A model generated the notes under the pieces. That model did not search any database. It was not told where the DNA came from and saw nothing but the letters and a program-made list of their open reading frames with translations. Below are positions 51,782 through 64,000 of a stretch of 64,000 nucleotides of DNA, one piece after another. Source of the stretch: Trematomus loennbergii (taxonomy: Eukaryota; Chordata; Actinopteri; Perciformes; Nototheniidae); contig JAAOOA010000033.1 in the NCBI GenBank assembly GCA_012861695.1, forward strand, positions 9,974,325-10,038,324, read 5' to 3'. A program made the translations under genes and the position numbers. How positions within the stretch are numbered: the stretch's first letter is position 1; the number at the start of each line of letters is the position of its first letter.

Positions 51782-53144
51782 ATGATGGAAGCTCTTCCTG
51801 CATGACTAATACTTTTACTCTCGAGCTTTTTAATATGGTGCCAAACGTGTAGGGGATGAAAACTCTATGTATCACATGTTTATCCAAGGGTTGTATTTAG
51901 GGATTCTGTCTTGTCCACTGGGCTTGGATGGCTCTTACTTTAATATTTTCCTTTAAAAGTTCAAGCTTTTTGATTTAATAACATGGCAGCATTTTTATTT
52001 CTCCAATTTGGTCATGTTTGGTTACTCTGTTACTTAGTCGATTTGTGGTTCCACTTAAATAAAGCTTCAGCAGTATGCAGTACATCATAGCCCCAACACA
52101 CTCCCTTGTAGACTACTTTCCCTGGCACACTTAATGAATAATTGACCTATAAATAAGCCACAATCAAGCAATTCCCTCATTAACTTGCTGGATTGCTTCC
52201 CTATACATTCACATTTTATCAAGCACAAGAAATTAGTCCTCAGTGACTTGACACCAAACTCATTGTCAAACAGAACAGATCAGTACTTGTTGACACCCAG
52301 GATCGATTTCCTTTATTAACAATGTTCTGCTCATATGTGAAATGCTTTGACGTTTCAAATAAGAAAGTGTCAGTTTCAAGAGTTTTCAGAGACGCTTTTA
52401 ATATGATTGATGTGTCACACAGGATATCACCAACGCTGCGTTGAGGGACAGTTTCAAGAGTGATTAGTTTGATGTGCCTCTGCCAGACAACAATGCTTGC
52501 AACAATTTCCACACTGGTCGTCTTTAATCTTGATTCACTATGTTTACATCAAACTCTGCCACAACCCTGTCACTTCCCCTCAGGTCAACAAGACTGAAAT
52601 CCAAAAGATTATGACACAACCAAGCTGTTTTTGAAGGACAATATGTAGTGGCACAATAAATGGCCAGACACAGCATAAGAAAGGCAGTAATCAGTCTTCT
52701 ATAGGTGCATCTGGTCGAAGCTGTTATCTATTCTGCACCTCCCACCTCGATCAAACACAACATGCTCTCCAAAACAAATATATGTCTACCCTGCGGGACA
52801 GCCAGCACTTCTGGGTCAGAGCTCAGACAAAAACGACCTTGACAGTCGGTGGGTTTGTCGAAGCAAACACTCGACATGAGTTATACAAGGGCTACAGGGG
52901 TCTAATGATGCCTTCATAGAGTTTTGAGTAATCTAATGAACCGTGCATGCACTGGACATGTAAGGTACGACTGAATCAATAGTACCTTTCATTGGATGGG
53001 GTGACAGTATACATCCTCATCATCAAGGCTCATTTGGCAGACCAAATAGGCCACAGCATTGTATTTTTCTTTCTGTTTGCTGTTAACCTCTGCTGCGATT
53101 GTGTTTTAGTATGTGTCGCTTGTTTGATCTTATTGTGTTGGAAA
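51782..53144. other. non-coding stretch, nothing recognised
   Basis: AT-rich unique sequence. The 90-codon minus-strand frame at 52240-52512 has no domain I recognise. Confidence 0.55.
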
Positions 53145-53152
53145 ACGAGCAT

Positions 53153-53638
53153 TAGGGCTGCACGGTATATCGTGTCGTGACGATAATCGCGCAGGACATG
53201 CGATTTTTTTAGGACGTGCGATATTAAGTAGGCAAATGAATTCAAACACGTCATGTTACAATTATTTTGCTGCTTGCTACAAAAGGAAAACTCGCGTGGC
53301 TCATGTCAGGGGTACTTGAGTGAGTGACATGCAGGCTCTGCATGCACAGCAAACCACCAATCACAACCATTCTTGATCAGATCACAGCAGGATAACCGAG
53401 CTAGCTCAGCTTGTTGCTCTGATAACTTAAGATCCAGAAGTCCGTGACTAAAATCCTTCATCCGGTTAAATATAGTTAAAAAAATACAAATTGTATCGCA
53501 TTAAAGTTCAAGAAAGGATGGTTTGCGGACAAAAACAACTGTCTTTTCTTCAATTCCTGTATTTGTTCATATCGCAATATATATCGCAGGGGAAGAAAAT
53601 ATTGCAATGTCAGTTTTTTCCAATATCGTGCAGCCCTA
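53153..53638. mobile_element. hAT-type MITE
   Basis: Inverted ends TAGGGCTGCACGGTATATCG and TAGGGCTGCACGATATTGG (right, reverse complement), with a perfect 8-bp target duplication ACGAGCAT at 53145-53152 and 53639-53646. The TAGGGCTGCACGAT end is typical of a widespread vertebrate hAT family. The 486-bp interior encodes nothing and has several ATATCGCAA/GCGATAT words near the ends. Confidence 0.92.
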
Positions 53639-53646
53639 ACGAGCAT

Positions 53647-56600
53647 GATGTCTTCACACAGACAAGGGCATACATCATCGTTCAATCTGAGACATACAGA
53701 CAGTGTGTATTGTATGTGGCCGCCTGTTATCATTATGTCATCATCATGTCTAAAGGGGGTCTGATGAATCCAACATGCATGATAAGTTGGCAAAGGAAAA
53801 CCTTAAAAAGCACTTAATAATCACTGTTAATGTATTTATTCATTACTGTCTCATTTGGGAGCAAGGATCTTTTGAATGCTGCCACTTGAGTCAGATCTGT
53901 TTCTTTCTGCTTCTCCAGAAACTCCATTTGGAGAAGAATGTATAAAGAAAAATATACGGTACAAATACCACCATAAATACAACTGTGCTGGTAATAATAC
54001 AATAATTGCAAGCCTTTGTAGACAGAGGAAACCCCCACATGACCTTTTTCATGAAAAATAACTAACCAAGCTGAGCATGCAACAAGGCTTTTTCAAGCAC
54101 TTGTAAAGATGGAGTGAAGCAACTTGCTACCTCATACATATTTAAAGACTGTCTTCCTGGTAAGATTGAAAGAATGCAGTGCATTTTAGATCATAGTGTC
54201 ACTTTATATGGTGTTCATCAATAGAAGTAACCTAAAGCATATTCAAGTCTGTGATGTAAAAAACATCTTTCGTTTCATTTCTGAAATCTATGCCAATATT
54301 CAACCCTGGTCCTTTTTTCTTTGCTGTCTTAGTTTATTTCTTTGTGAGCTGTCAAAGAACAAATAATCAGTCCCTTTGCACATATTTAAAACAATCTTCA
54401 GTTGAAATATATTCTCAAAACGTTCACGAGAAGGTAAAACAAATGATTATATTCATCATTGTGAGCTTTGATGTTCCTGACTATAATGGTGCACAGTACA
54501 ACTAAAGGACTGATGAAGATCTTTTCATTGTACTGGCCCTAGTTACATGAAACAAAAAAGACAAAGATAGTGGCTTTTACAATTTGGGAAACGGAGTCAA
54601 GGGTCCTCACTTAAAACATGTTCTGTCACTGCCTTTCCAAAGAAAAGCTCAGACAATATGCTTTTTTTGGTGCAAATGGTACAATGTTACAAAAGACTAC
54701 ACAAAATAATGTGGGATATTATAAATTATAAGGGACGTATGCTAATTTTGAGGTTAAAAATTGTATTTTGGATTCCTACTGTATATACAATATAGGTTTA
54801 CTTGCTTTAATGTTCTCTGTTTGGAATGTTCCATGTTAAAGTCTTTCACTATCAGCCACCTTCTGAAAAAGCCTAATCTGATTGTCTCGCGAGAAAATAT
54901 TGCTAAAGTTGTTCTCCAGCCATTAATGGCAATACTAAGATACAGCACCATTGTTTTCTAATGAGGCAGCATGTGACAGAGCAAAGCAAGCAACATCTCA
55001 GTGGCTTGTTGAATCCTTTGTTTTTTTAACCTAAAAGCAGCCTAAAAAAAGGCACTGGGTTGTCATATTTCACAGCTTGTATGTGCACTCGATTCTTTAT
55101 TTCATACAAATGTATGAGCCTGCATCGAAAAACTCACTGAAAATGTGAGTTTTCCTTGATTTTCTTTTTGAAAAAGTCAAAAAAGTGCCATAACTTTTAC
55201 AAATGGAACTCTTTATGTATTATTTGTGGTTTGTCTCGGGGAGGCTTTACCAGTCATTGCCTAGAAAATAATGTCTTCATATTCATATCTTTGCAAACTG
55301 AAATTGAGCTATTGTATTATAATGGAAAGCAGTATTTTAGCTGTTTATACAGATGCAGTTATGTTTAGTGTTGTGTACATCAGATTTCAATAACTTGTTG
55401 TTTTTGTCTTCGTTACATGCTGTCCTGATCAGAAATGTTCACTTTGAAACTGTCCATGGAAAACAAAGAAATAATGGGACTTTCTATTCCAAAGTACAGT
55501 TAAAACAAAAGATAAAAAAACTATATAATGATAATTACATTTAATATATTGACCTATTGGTACAAGCTCCATTGATGATAAGCACAACACATGTATTATT
55601 TACCCACGTTGCCCTCTCTGCTGCACTCATAAGATCAGAGATTTAGATAAAGGTGCATATATATGATTTAGAGTAAGGCAACACAAATACTGAATGCTGT
55701 TTAACATTAAGGTTGCTTGTATATGCTGCTCATGCTCTTTCTGCATAATCATGTATTTATTTTTGCTATCTTTATAAATGTCATGTTCTTATATGTTGTA
55801 TGTGAGGGACTACGGATGGAAATGAGCTCAAAGCTAAAATCCCTGTTCAAGTAAACGATTAAATAAATAAATAAAATAAGGTTAATCCACGAGTGGCCTC
55901 AACATGAAAAAGGCTGACACAGTTATGGTAATTGACGGTTCACCTCTGGTAAAATTGCATTTCGTAACACGAGGTAACGTTAGCAGCATTCACTTAGAAA
56001 ACACCGATATTTGATTAAGCTCTGTCTTTCTCTTATGCACACTTACAGTATATGGCAACAATACATTAACAAAGAACACAAAACATTGGATCGCATACTG
56101 TATACAAGCAAAGGAGCATCCATGCAGCACAAACCAAAATCCCTCAACTTGAGATTTTCTCGCTGAGAAGCATCCACTTTCTTGCTCATTAAGTGCTTGC
56201 ATTCTCAGTCACTATAAACAAACTCTTCCCTAGAGCACTTCTTAACACTGAGAGGGAAAAAAGAGCTCTTCGATTTCTCTTTCATTCTTTTTGCTGACTC
56301 TGTTAAACTTTATTTTGGAATGAACTTTTGAAACCTACAATGGAATAACAAACAACGCTGAATTCATAAGTGAGGCCCTGGTGTGCATATTTAAGGTGAC
56401 TGATACACATCATCCTAAAGGAGGTTGGTGGATCCATCTGAAGAGATTTGAGCATAATCTTTTCAAAGCTTCAAAAGCTTCCTGCCTTGGCCCACATTTG
56501 TGCTTTCTTTGTGTCTTGCTGCCTCGTGTAAATATTGATAGACTGATGGCAGGAAACTTTCCTTTAACGCAGTGACCTGCTAATCTGAAGCCGTTAAAGG

Positions 56601-59340
56601 GTTTAATGTTATGTTCTCAGTCTTTTTGACAGTTTTTGAATTCAATATTCATTTGGGTTTAAGCCTTTCCTTTTGTGGACCAACACACTTCTGAGTCTCT
56701 TCGATTCGCAATGCAGCATTATGCACCAGCTACCTGGTTTCTTCGACTTTTGTCAGCTGTTTAGAGAATGTATTTCAATGCATGGCTGTTATTTACATCT
56801 TTGGTAGTAGTGACATTAATGCCACATGGACAGCAATATAATTATTTCTTTATCAGGTTGGATCACTAGAGTCATTAAGGTTCATCCTCTGGGAACCATG
56901 AGTGTCTGTAAAAAGAATTAGTGAAGCCATCCAGTAGATGTTGAGATATCTAACAGCGTGAGTGAAAACATTAACCTGCTGGTGGCACTGCAAGAACAGT
57001 CATAAAAATCGCCAAAGCCCTTAGTGTTCATTTTCTAGGGGCCGTGACTGTCATGGAAATCCATCCAATAATTGATAGTAAAATGGTGGGCCAACAATGG
57101 GACCGAGTTAAAACTGAAGCCTCTACCATGGCTAGAAACACCAAATCCTCTCTCAGTGCCAATACCTGCAGGGGCTTTGAGCTGTTTGCTGTGATTGATC
57201 TGATAAATCAGAGCCTTAGGTGTAGTCGTTTGTCTACACATAAATAAATGTAAGAACGTCCTCCTGCTTTACCCCTTTATTTATTTAATTATATTCAGAA
57301 TGATCCTCACACATCACCATATTTATTTGTGCCTTTACTTGACAGCCTTACTGATTGTTATTCAATAGGCTTATGAGTTTCATAAGCATCTAAAAGTCCA
57401 TTGCTGGATTATGCTGAGTTGACAGGGAAATCCTTAAGAAGCTCAGAGTCTTTGTATCAAACCTCTGAGACAAATGATACCTCTCAGCTAATCCACAAGG
57501 CTACTCCGAGGGACACGCCGGGTTCTGACAAAGGCAGAACACATGTGGGTGGAAAAGGTATTTCTATTCTATTTTATACTTTGATGTTCGGTAAATTAAA
57601 TCATAAACATGTGAAGCTGCTTATCTGCTCTAATCTATCTATTACAAAGAATTACATTTACTGTCAAATACATGGCTGCAACTTTGTATCTTGAATACAA
57701 TTGTAACTAATGTCTATTAAACAGTAGAGACCCTGCTTCTTTGTCGTCCCTGTATTGGTGATATGAAGAAATAAATGGCACTATTTTTTAAAACAGTCGG
57801 TGGCGAGAAATCTGCCAGAAAAGGCAAACACAATACCCATAATGCAATGTTACTGTGAAGGCAGTGAAAGGCAGTTATTCATTTAAACACTTTTTATTTA
57901 TGTATTTATACATTCAATGTATTGTACAAACCCGTATTGTAATAGTGGAGGGACAGTGAATTAAAACACATTTGTGTGGGGTTTTTGTTTCCAAGAACAT
58001 GATCCCTGTATACATTTGTTTTAATGCTCATTTTGCTTTTACATATTTGTCTGGCAGTGTAAAGTCATACAGCATATAGTCTCTTATAACTGTTATGAAT
58101 GGAAGATAAATGGTGGAAACTTTGTGAATTAGATCAACCACATTAAAACATTTGAAACATGCTTTCAAAGCCATCGATCCATCCAACCTTTTAGTTGTAA
58201 AGCTTCATCTGTCCATTCATCTGTCCAGCAGCAATTAACATTCTGCCTGCAGATTCTTTTTTATTCTAAAAGAGTGACTTGTTCATTCAGCCGGAGCTCT
58301 CGTATTCGAACCTGCATGTGCCTTTTCAAACTGCTAACCGAGGATAATGTGATCCCTTCCGTATTTATTGTATAAGTAAACACTAATGGCGGTAAGCAGT
58401 ATAGATCTGGAAAAGAATGATTCCTGACAGGAAATCTATTTTGTCTACACAGCATGCATGCAGCTTAAGGCTCTATTTCTGAAACAATACACATCCCCTC
58501 TCTCTTCGGTGAATCCCCATGTCATCAGAAATCTGTACTTTTCTCTTTCATCTTTTCAAAGCACCCAATTAGCTCAAATCAAATTCCCAAACCTTGTCTG
58601 TCATGGACATAGACAATATCTTGTAAGCCATTCAAATAAACTAAATAAAAAACACACCTTACTGATACTAATGTTGGGATCGTGAACACATAAAAACAAA
58701 ATCATGCATACACACACACACACTTTCACACACCAACTGTTTGTTGATTTGCATGGAAATGATTGCCTTGATGAGGATGAGTGGTTGTAATTATTTACAA
58801 AACTAAAATGTAACAACATTAGATTATATCGTATGCTCCAGATATGCCTGGTTAAGTGGATGTTTTTAAGAAGATTACCATCTTGAAATGCTTTGTGGCA
58901 CATGGAGATATGGGCATTATCGGGTAGAGGGATTGGGTTTGGAGAGAGAAATGTCCTGACCTAATAAAAAACAGACACTTTATGTTAAATGTGTCTTTTA
59001 AATTACTTTAGTGCATTTTACTCAGCCTTTTGGATTGAGGTACACCCTCCCCTTTGTAACTAATCTTTAATCAGCATTTATTTTTAACACAAAGGATTTC
59101 ATCTTCACCTAAAATCTGTGCATGCCAGCAAACTTGTTTTTGAAAGCGTGTATCATTTGGCCTTTACTTATGTGACATTGAAATAACCTTGAACCAACCA
59201 ACCACAAATCCCTGCTTTCTAGGTTGTTTTTGAGCGGTTTTTATGAGCCTGTATGTACTGTGGCCTGGCTTTGACTTTTAGGTATATTTACTGGTTTCAT
59301 GCATCACCTTTTTATTACAAATTGTTCTTTCTTTCCCTTA
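53647..59340. other. non-coding stretch, nothing recognised
   Basis: About 5.7 kb of AT-rich sequence. Short frames lie on both strands and none has a domain. A small CA run occurs at about 58708-58724. Confidence 0.5.
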
Positions 59341-59357
59341 TTTTTTCCCATATGCAG

Positions 59358-59421
59358 GTCTCCTAAAGAAGACAGAATCAAAGTTGAGGAGACAAGGCCG
59401 TTTCTCTTTCTCTCCGCATGA
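59358..59421 (+). CDS. candidate terminal exon, gene not recognised
   Basis: A pyrimidine-rich tract (TTCTTTCCCTTATTTTTTCCC) precedes the acceptor AG at 59356-59357. Taking one base to complete a codon, the frame then reads SPKEDRIKVEETRPFLFLSA and stops at TGA (59419-59421). The required phase matches the candidate exon at 5923-5974: AG plus G would make an Arg codon. Joining over 53 kb would make this whole window an intron, which fits the lack of genes but is unproven. No polyadenylation signal is evident close by. It may well be a decoy. Confidence 0.15.
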
Positions 59422-62400
59422 CAAATGCAGTTGTCATTCTCCTCAAGTGTGACTAGCCATTTTGAGCTGCGCCGCATTCATATTTGTTTTGCCACCTGTG
59501 CTCCGAGCTGTCTCCAACGGATTGTGATAGCTCCCTCAACACCTGACCAGAAGAGTCACCAGCAGGGGGTGCTGTTTATCCTCACAATATCAAGTGGATC
59601 AAACCGGTAAATCACAACCAGTGAAATGTGGTTCAGATAAATCCTGTCTGTCAATCTGTCCATCTACAGTACAGTCCCTTAACTATCAATCTGCCTGTCT
59701 AGTTCCTGTCTTACAGCTCTTCTTTTCTTTCATTTTATCATTTATATATTAGGGAAACAAAAGTGTAAGTATTGTCTTATCGCAATCATTACATTTTTAA
59801 GAACCACTGAATCTGGTCAATCTGGTTTTTCATGATTATCCATTTGACTGCAGCTTTTTTCTGCAATATCTGCTAGACCATATCTAATTCCTGCAGTTTT
59901 CACCAACTGACGATTCCTTCCCGGCGCAACACTTTATTATAAAGTCTGTCTGGGCTTAAGGATTTGCAAGGCTAGTAGGCTTGTTACCCCACATTTTAAG
60001 TTGTGGATGATGCTTGGCTGTCCCTCTCCTCTGACAAAAGGCTTATTTTCCCTCTCAGTGATGGTTGGAGGAATCACACAAAGCTTTGAAGTGTAGGGTG
60101 CCGCAAACACACAACTGAACTGTTAATGAGCAGCCTCTGTGAGAAGCACAATGCTTTTGTTCCGTTGGTTGGTTGTTTGGGTGGGTGGGTGGGTGGGTTG
60201 GTGGAGAGTCAGCAGGGATATGGAAGATGTGAGGGGTTTTGAAGTTGAGTCATTTATTCTCGGCTCTGCTCCCAAGACACTGGGGCAGCAGCATTTTTAT
60301 TTAGCTGTTGTTTAGCTGTTGTTGTGTTGCAGTCTGTCCTGTTGTGTATTCTTTTGTGGCATATTTTGTGGTTTTTTGACTGTAAGCTTTTTCAATATAC
60401 AAACGCTGTGTGGGTGTGGGTGTGTGTGTGTTACCCCGCACTTCAACTATGACTTCAAAGGCAGGCTTTAAGAAAGCTTCTCTGTGCTGTCTCATGCAAC
60501 TCTTGTCCCTTTAATGAGGTTTCATCCTCCCCAAGACGTTGTGGATAACAAGACACAGTTTGTGGAGAGGGGAGATATGTATATATTCTTGTTTGTAGTG
60601 TTGGTATTACAGATCATACAATTTCGTAGTGAAGTAATGCATAACTATCTCTATTACCTCATATATTATAAGCTTTTCAGAAACTTGAGTGCTCCCTAAC
60701 TTCATAGGCACTGTGCTTTACTCCTGAGTCAGAGTTCTGAATACATTTAAAAGTGAGAAATAGGCCATGCAGTTACATAGTCATGCTTAATTTAGAGTTG
60801 AATGCGTCAATCTAAAATGACTTTATTTAAAAAGTTATTCATGAGTTTGGCAGAGTGTCACGTCAGAGTGAAGCTCGCTTTTCATTTACTTATTAGTTCA
60901 GCCAAGTTGATTAATAGTAATTTTGCCTTATTTTCTTCAATAAAAACAAATACATTAGTCTTTATTTGTGCTGATTAAGGCACATTGAGGTGCTTATTAA
61001 GAATGTATATTTTATAAAGTGTATTCAAGACTGAGTCCCTTTGGCTCAAACTTAAGACACATCAAAAATGATCTTTTTTGTTGTAGATTGAATTCAAAAG
61101 GAATCACCTAATGCTATTACGGATTTAATTAATGGCAGAAGATTTTATCGATACAAAGCTGCTCTATTCCCCCTCCCCTTTGACCGACTTAAGGAGCTGT
61201 CTGGTGAGCTGTAAGGGAACATATAGGAATGCATAGTACAGTAAGTGCTTTCTCCTGGTAAAGCAACTCTTTTACAGGAACAGCATGTAATAGCATGTTT
61301 AAGTATAAATTGCTTAAGTGAGCCTCCATTAGATTCCTATCAGGAGCCTATTGCCATTACTTATGGGGTGCATTGATCACATTCTGGCAAGTGTGTCCGA
61401 TCAGCATTTCCTCCGAGTCAGCTAGCATTGTGTGTGTGTATGTGAGGGAGTGTGTGTACAGTATTTGTGTGCAAGGGAGTCATGCTGAGTATATTTTTGT
61501 CAGGACACTGCAGCTTAGAAAAATTGCTTATCACACACATGACAACCTTCACCTAACTTTAACCACCTGACGTAAAAGAAAATGCCTTTCAACTCATTTA
61601 GATCTGAAGACTACACACATTTATTTACTTATTAAATAATTTTGAAGTAATTGGTTGTTTAGAACAATGTGCTTGATGCTGAGTGTTCCAAAGACTTTCC
61701 AAAACAGAAATAAAACCCATTTTCTGTGCCCAAAGTGTCAGGTTAAGCTAAGATTGTTGCCAGAAGACAACTCAGGGTGATGCAAAAATCTAATGTAGGC
61801 AGCATAAAATGTGTTTCATCAACGCAAACTGCCTCTTACAGTAGATTTGGAAATGACGTCAGTTGTTCAGATTGGTCTCTTGTTAAAAGCTGACTATGGC
61901 ACTAAAAAAAGGAGTTTAGAAGGTTGAAGAAATATATATTTTTAAATCCTCTCAGCGCCATACAACACTTCCAAGGAGTCTGACTAGATGATAGATCGAC
62001 TCACAAGCCTCACATGTATTTTTTTATTCCAAAGCAGTAGCAGGTGGGAAGAATTCAGATTTATGAAAGAAGTGATGGGCCTGTGTCATTTAGGCTTAGG
62101 ATGTGCACGGTTATGCAAAGGAGCTTGACGTTATCTTTCAAATCAGATACAAACTGTCTTTTGGAAGGTGTCTTCTGCAGGGGAAGCAGCAGGAGCTAAT
62201 TGAGGAAGGATATTCTTAAACCACAGTTTGAGTGCTGCTTTATTGTTCTCCCCCCACCCCCCAAAAAGCCAAGAGTTAACATACATAAATGTGGGGTGGG
62301 TTGAGCAACTGGGTTTCCCATGTAAATGAAGTCAGTGACTTGGGGTCTTATTTACAAGTCAGGGTATGATTGAGTATGACATGGATTGATGATGAAATTC

Positions 62401-64000
62401 CTCTCTGCATAAATCATGTATAAATGTTTGGATTTCTCATAAGTAAATGCACACCCCTCTGCTCTGCTGCAAAGTCATTACAGATAATGCTCTGAAACAC
62501 TGTGTAGGTGCATTTATTCACATGTGTGTGTCTGTTCTGTAATAGTAGGTGTGATACTATATGTTGTCACATTTAACAATCTCATGTTACTGACTGTTAT
62601 GTTATGTTATTGACTGAATAATTAATTTCAGTGTTGCCTCTAGGAGCCTAATTCACTTTTTGCATAATGGCATCAGTGCTTTGTTTTAGACCTGTGTGTG
62701 TTTCCCTAATCCATCATACTTTGATGGATTACTCACAGCTGAGGAGCAGCAGTCAAACAGGCCATTAGAAAAGCTTTATGAACATTGTAAATAATAACAA
62801 CAGGCAGTCCTCGGGAAGATTCAGATGACACGCTGTAACTAGGGCTGGGACTCTACTGTCAAATAACACTGAAATATTTCAGAGCTAAATAAGAATAGAA
62901 TATGTTGTATATCAGGTTTGAATTGTTGGGGAGGTTTTCTCTTTACTTACAGTGACAATGAGTGCCACTTTTTTTTACCGAGATGCAGTATATTTGAAAT
63001 TCATGTGAATTCAAAAACTTTTTCCTTCTCTACAGAAAGCTCAAACTATTTTGAGCACCAGCCAAAAAAGTCTAAATTGACATGCTTTCGTAGCATTAAC
63101 CTTATTTTTTAATAATACATACAGTTTAATTCATTCACAAGTAAAAGCTTCTCCTTTGTCTGGCCACAGAGGTGGGCTACATTCACTGAAGCCATGCATA
63201 AGTGCTTGCTCAAGGACATCTCGAGAGGAAGATAAGATGCAATGAAATAAAAAGTACACAAATCACGAAGAACAGCGACCTTGTTTGCTACCATTATACG
63301 TATGCAAGCTTTAGGCACTCTTAACAGTCTGAATAACTCAAATCCAAATGTTCCATTTATATTAGTTTTACATATATTTACTTTATTTGTATTTAATGTT
63401 ATATGATAATACAAATTATTATTTTTATTAAACACCTGCATTTCCCCTCTTTGTTTCAATAAATGCTTATCTAACTTATTATGAAAAAATTATCATTCTG
63501 AAAGCTTTCCAAAAGAACACGATTTAGTTTTTCTTCATGTAGTTTTTCTCCCCTTAAGTCAAATCATTATTCAAAACAACAATGTCGTATTTGTTGTTCT
63601 GCTTGAGGATGAAGCATGCTGATATGATACAATGTGAAGGGTGAAAGTCTTTTGTTTTGAGCTGCCCATTTGCTGCCATGACAGTCGGACACCTGAGGGA
63701 AAGTTTGTCCTTCACAACTACCTCTTGCTCCTCTGCAGCCATGACTCATTCCAGGTGTGTCTATGTGTAGCCGGGATACAGAGAGAGAAACATGTTGTGT
63801 TTGTGTATGCAGATGTCTGCGAGGGTTCCTAGTGGTGTTTGTGCATGAGTTATTACGCGGATGCTTATGTGTCAGCAGACAGACACCCTCTGGCCAGAGC
63901 CAAATAAAGTCTCCTCACCTGTTTGTGGCCTTTGAGGAAAACTGTGTGTGTCACCTCCCAGGGGCCAGTGCCAGGCTGACTTAAAGCCGCTGGAACAAAC
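59422..64000. other. non-coding stretch with a G-quadruplex motif
   Basis: No supported gene. Short TG-rich tracts occur at about 60410-60433 and 61430-61470, and a C-rich run lies near 62251-62262. The 116-codon minus-strand frame at 63109-63459 has no recognised domain. A lone hAT-like end word (TAGGGCTGGGAC) at about 62840 has no partner. Confidence 0.5.
60179..60197 (+). other. strong G-quadruplex motif
   Basis: Five GGG runs (60179, 60183, 60187, 60191 and 60195), each separated by a single T. Single-base loops give very stable parallel G-quadruplexes. It may affect replication or transcription, but it may also be just a GGGT microsatellite. Confidence 0.85.

Noticed and set aside
62838..62855. 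hAT-like end word (CTAGGGCTGGGACTC)
   Set aside because: No partner end in the following sequence, so it could be chance or a very old fragment.
63734..63755. Possible 16-nt exon after CTCTTGCTCCTCTGCAG
   Set aside because: Same reasons: an isolated splice-like pair without a supported frame on either side.

Overview
This window looks like non-coding DNA from a ray-finned fish, probably a spiny-rayed (percomorph-type) teleost. The reasons are the AT-rich background, long CA/GT microsatellites, an L2-clade LINE tail ending in short TGTAA-type repeats, and a dense mix of hAT, Kolobok, piggyBac and Harbinger-like DNA transposons. The exact species cannot be named from the sequence. Almost all open reading frames in the window are short chance frames, or artefacts of CA repeats (for example at 10.1 kb and 32.8 kb). 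I found no host gene I can name. The window is either intergenic or lies inside very large introns.

Layout. 0-5 kb: a probable Harbinger-like non-autonomous element (1749-2663) carrying a 42-bp perfect palindrome, then a TTAA-flanked piggyBac-type element (2912-4041). 5-18 kb: mostly unique sequence with one weak exon candidate (5923-5974), two hAT MITEs with 8-bp target duplications (6966-7401 and 10460-10882), CA, TA and CT microsatellites, and a short repeat fragment near 14.8 kb. 18.5-20.2 kb: a hAT element (18586-20151) split by a TTAA-flanked Kolobok-like element (19017-20017). 23.2-23.9 kb: a 648-bp Kolobok MITE. 28.8-30.5 kb: candidate regulatory sequence and a 5'-truncated L2 LINE on the minus strand. 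32.6-32.9 kb: a 138-bp CA tract. 35.7-40.0 kb: a Harbinger-like element with 37-bp identical terminal inverted repeats, into which a second copy of the 2.9-kb piggyBac-type element and another inverted-arm element have inserted. 40-49 kb: mostly unique sequence. 49.4-51.8 kb: a long Kolobok copy containing the remains of a two-exon THAP-domain gene and a solo LTR with a 5-bp target duplication. 53.2-53.6 kb: a third hAT MITE. 54-64 kb: mostly unique sequence with a strong G-quadruplex motif at 60.2 kb and one weak terminal-exon candidate at 59.36 kb.

The elements work together only as a record of transposition. Termini and target duplications give clear nesting orders: Kolobok into hAT; piggyBac and a second element into Harbinger; LTR into Kolobok. 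The most informative unit is the Kolobok copy at 49.4-51.8 kb. Its TTAA targets, its AG-starting ends and its THAP coding remnant all point to the same superfamily. Its coding part appears to end after a tiny second exon followed by a polyadenylation signal, with no catalytic domain in view.
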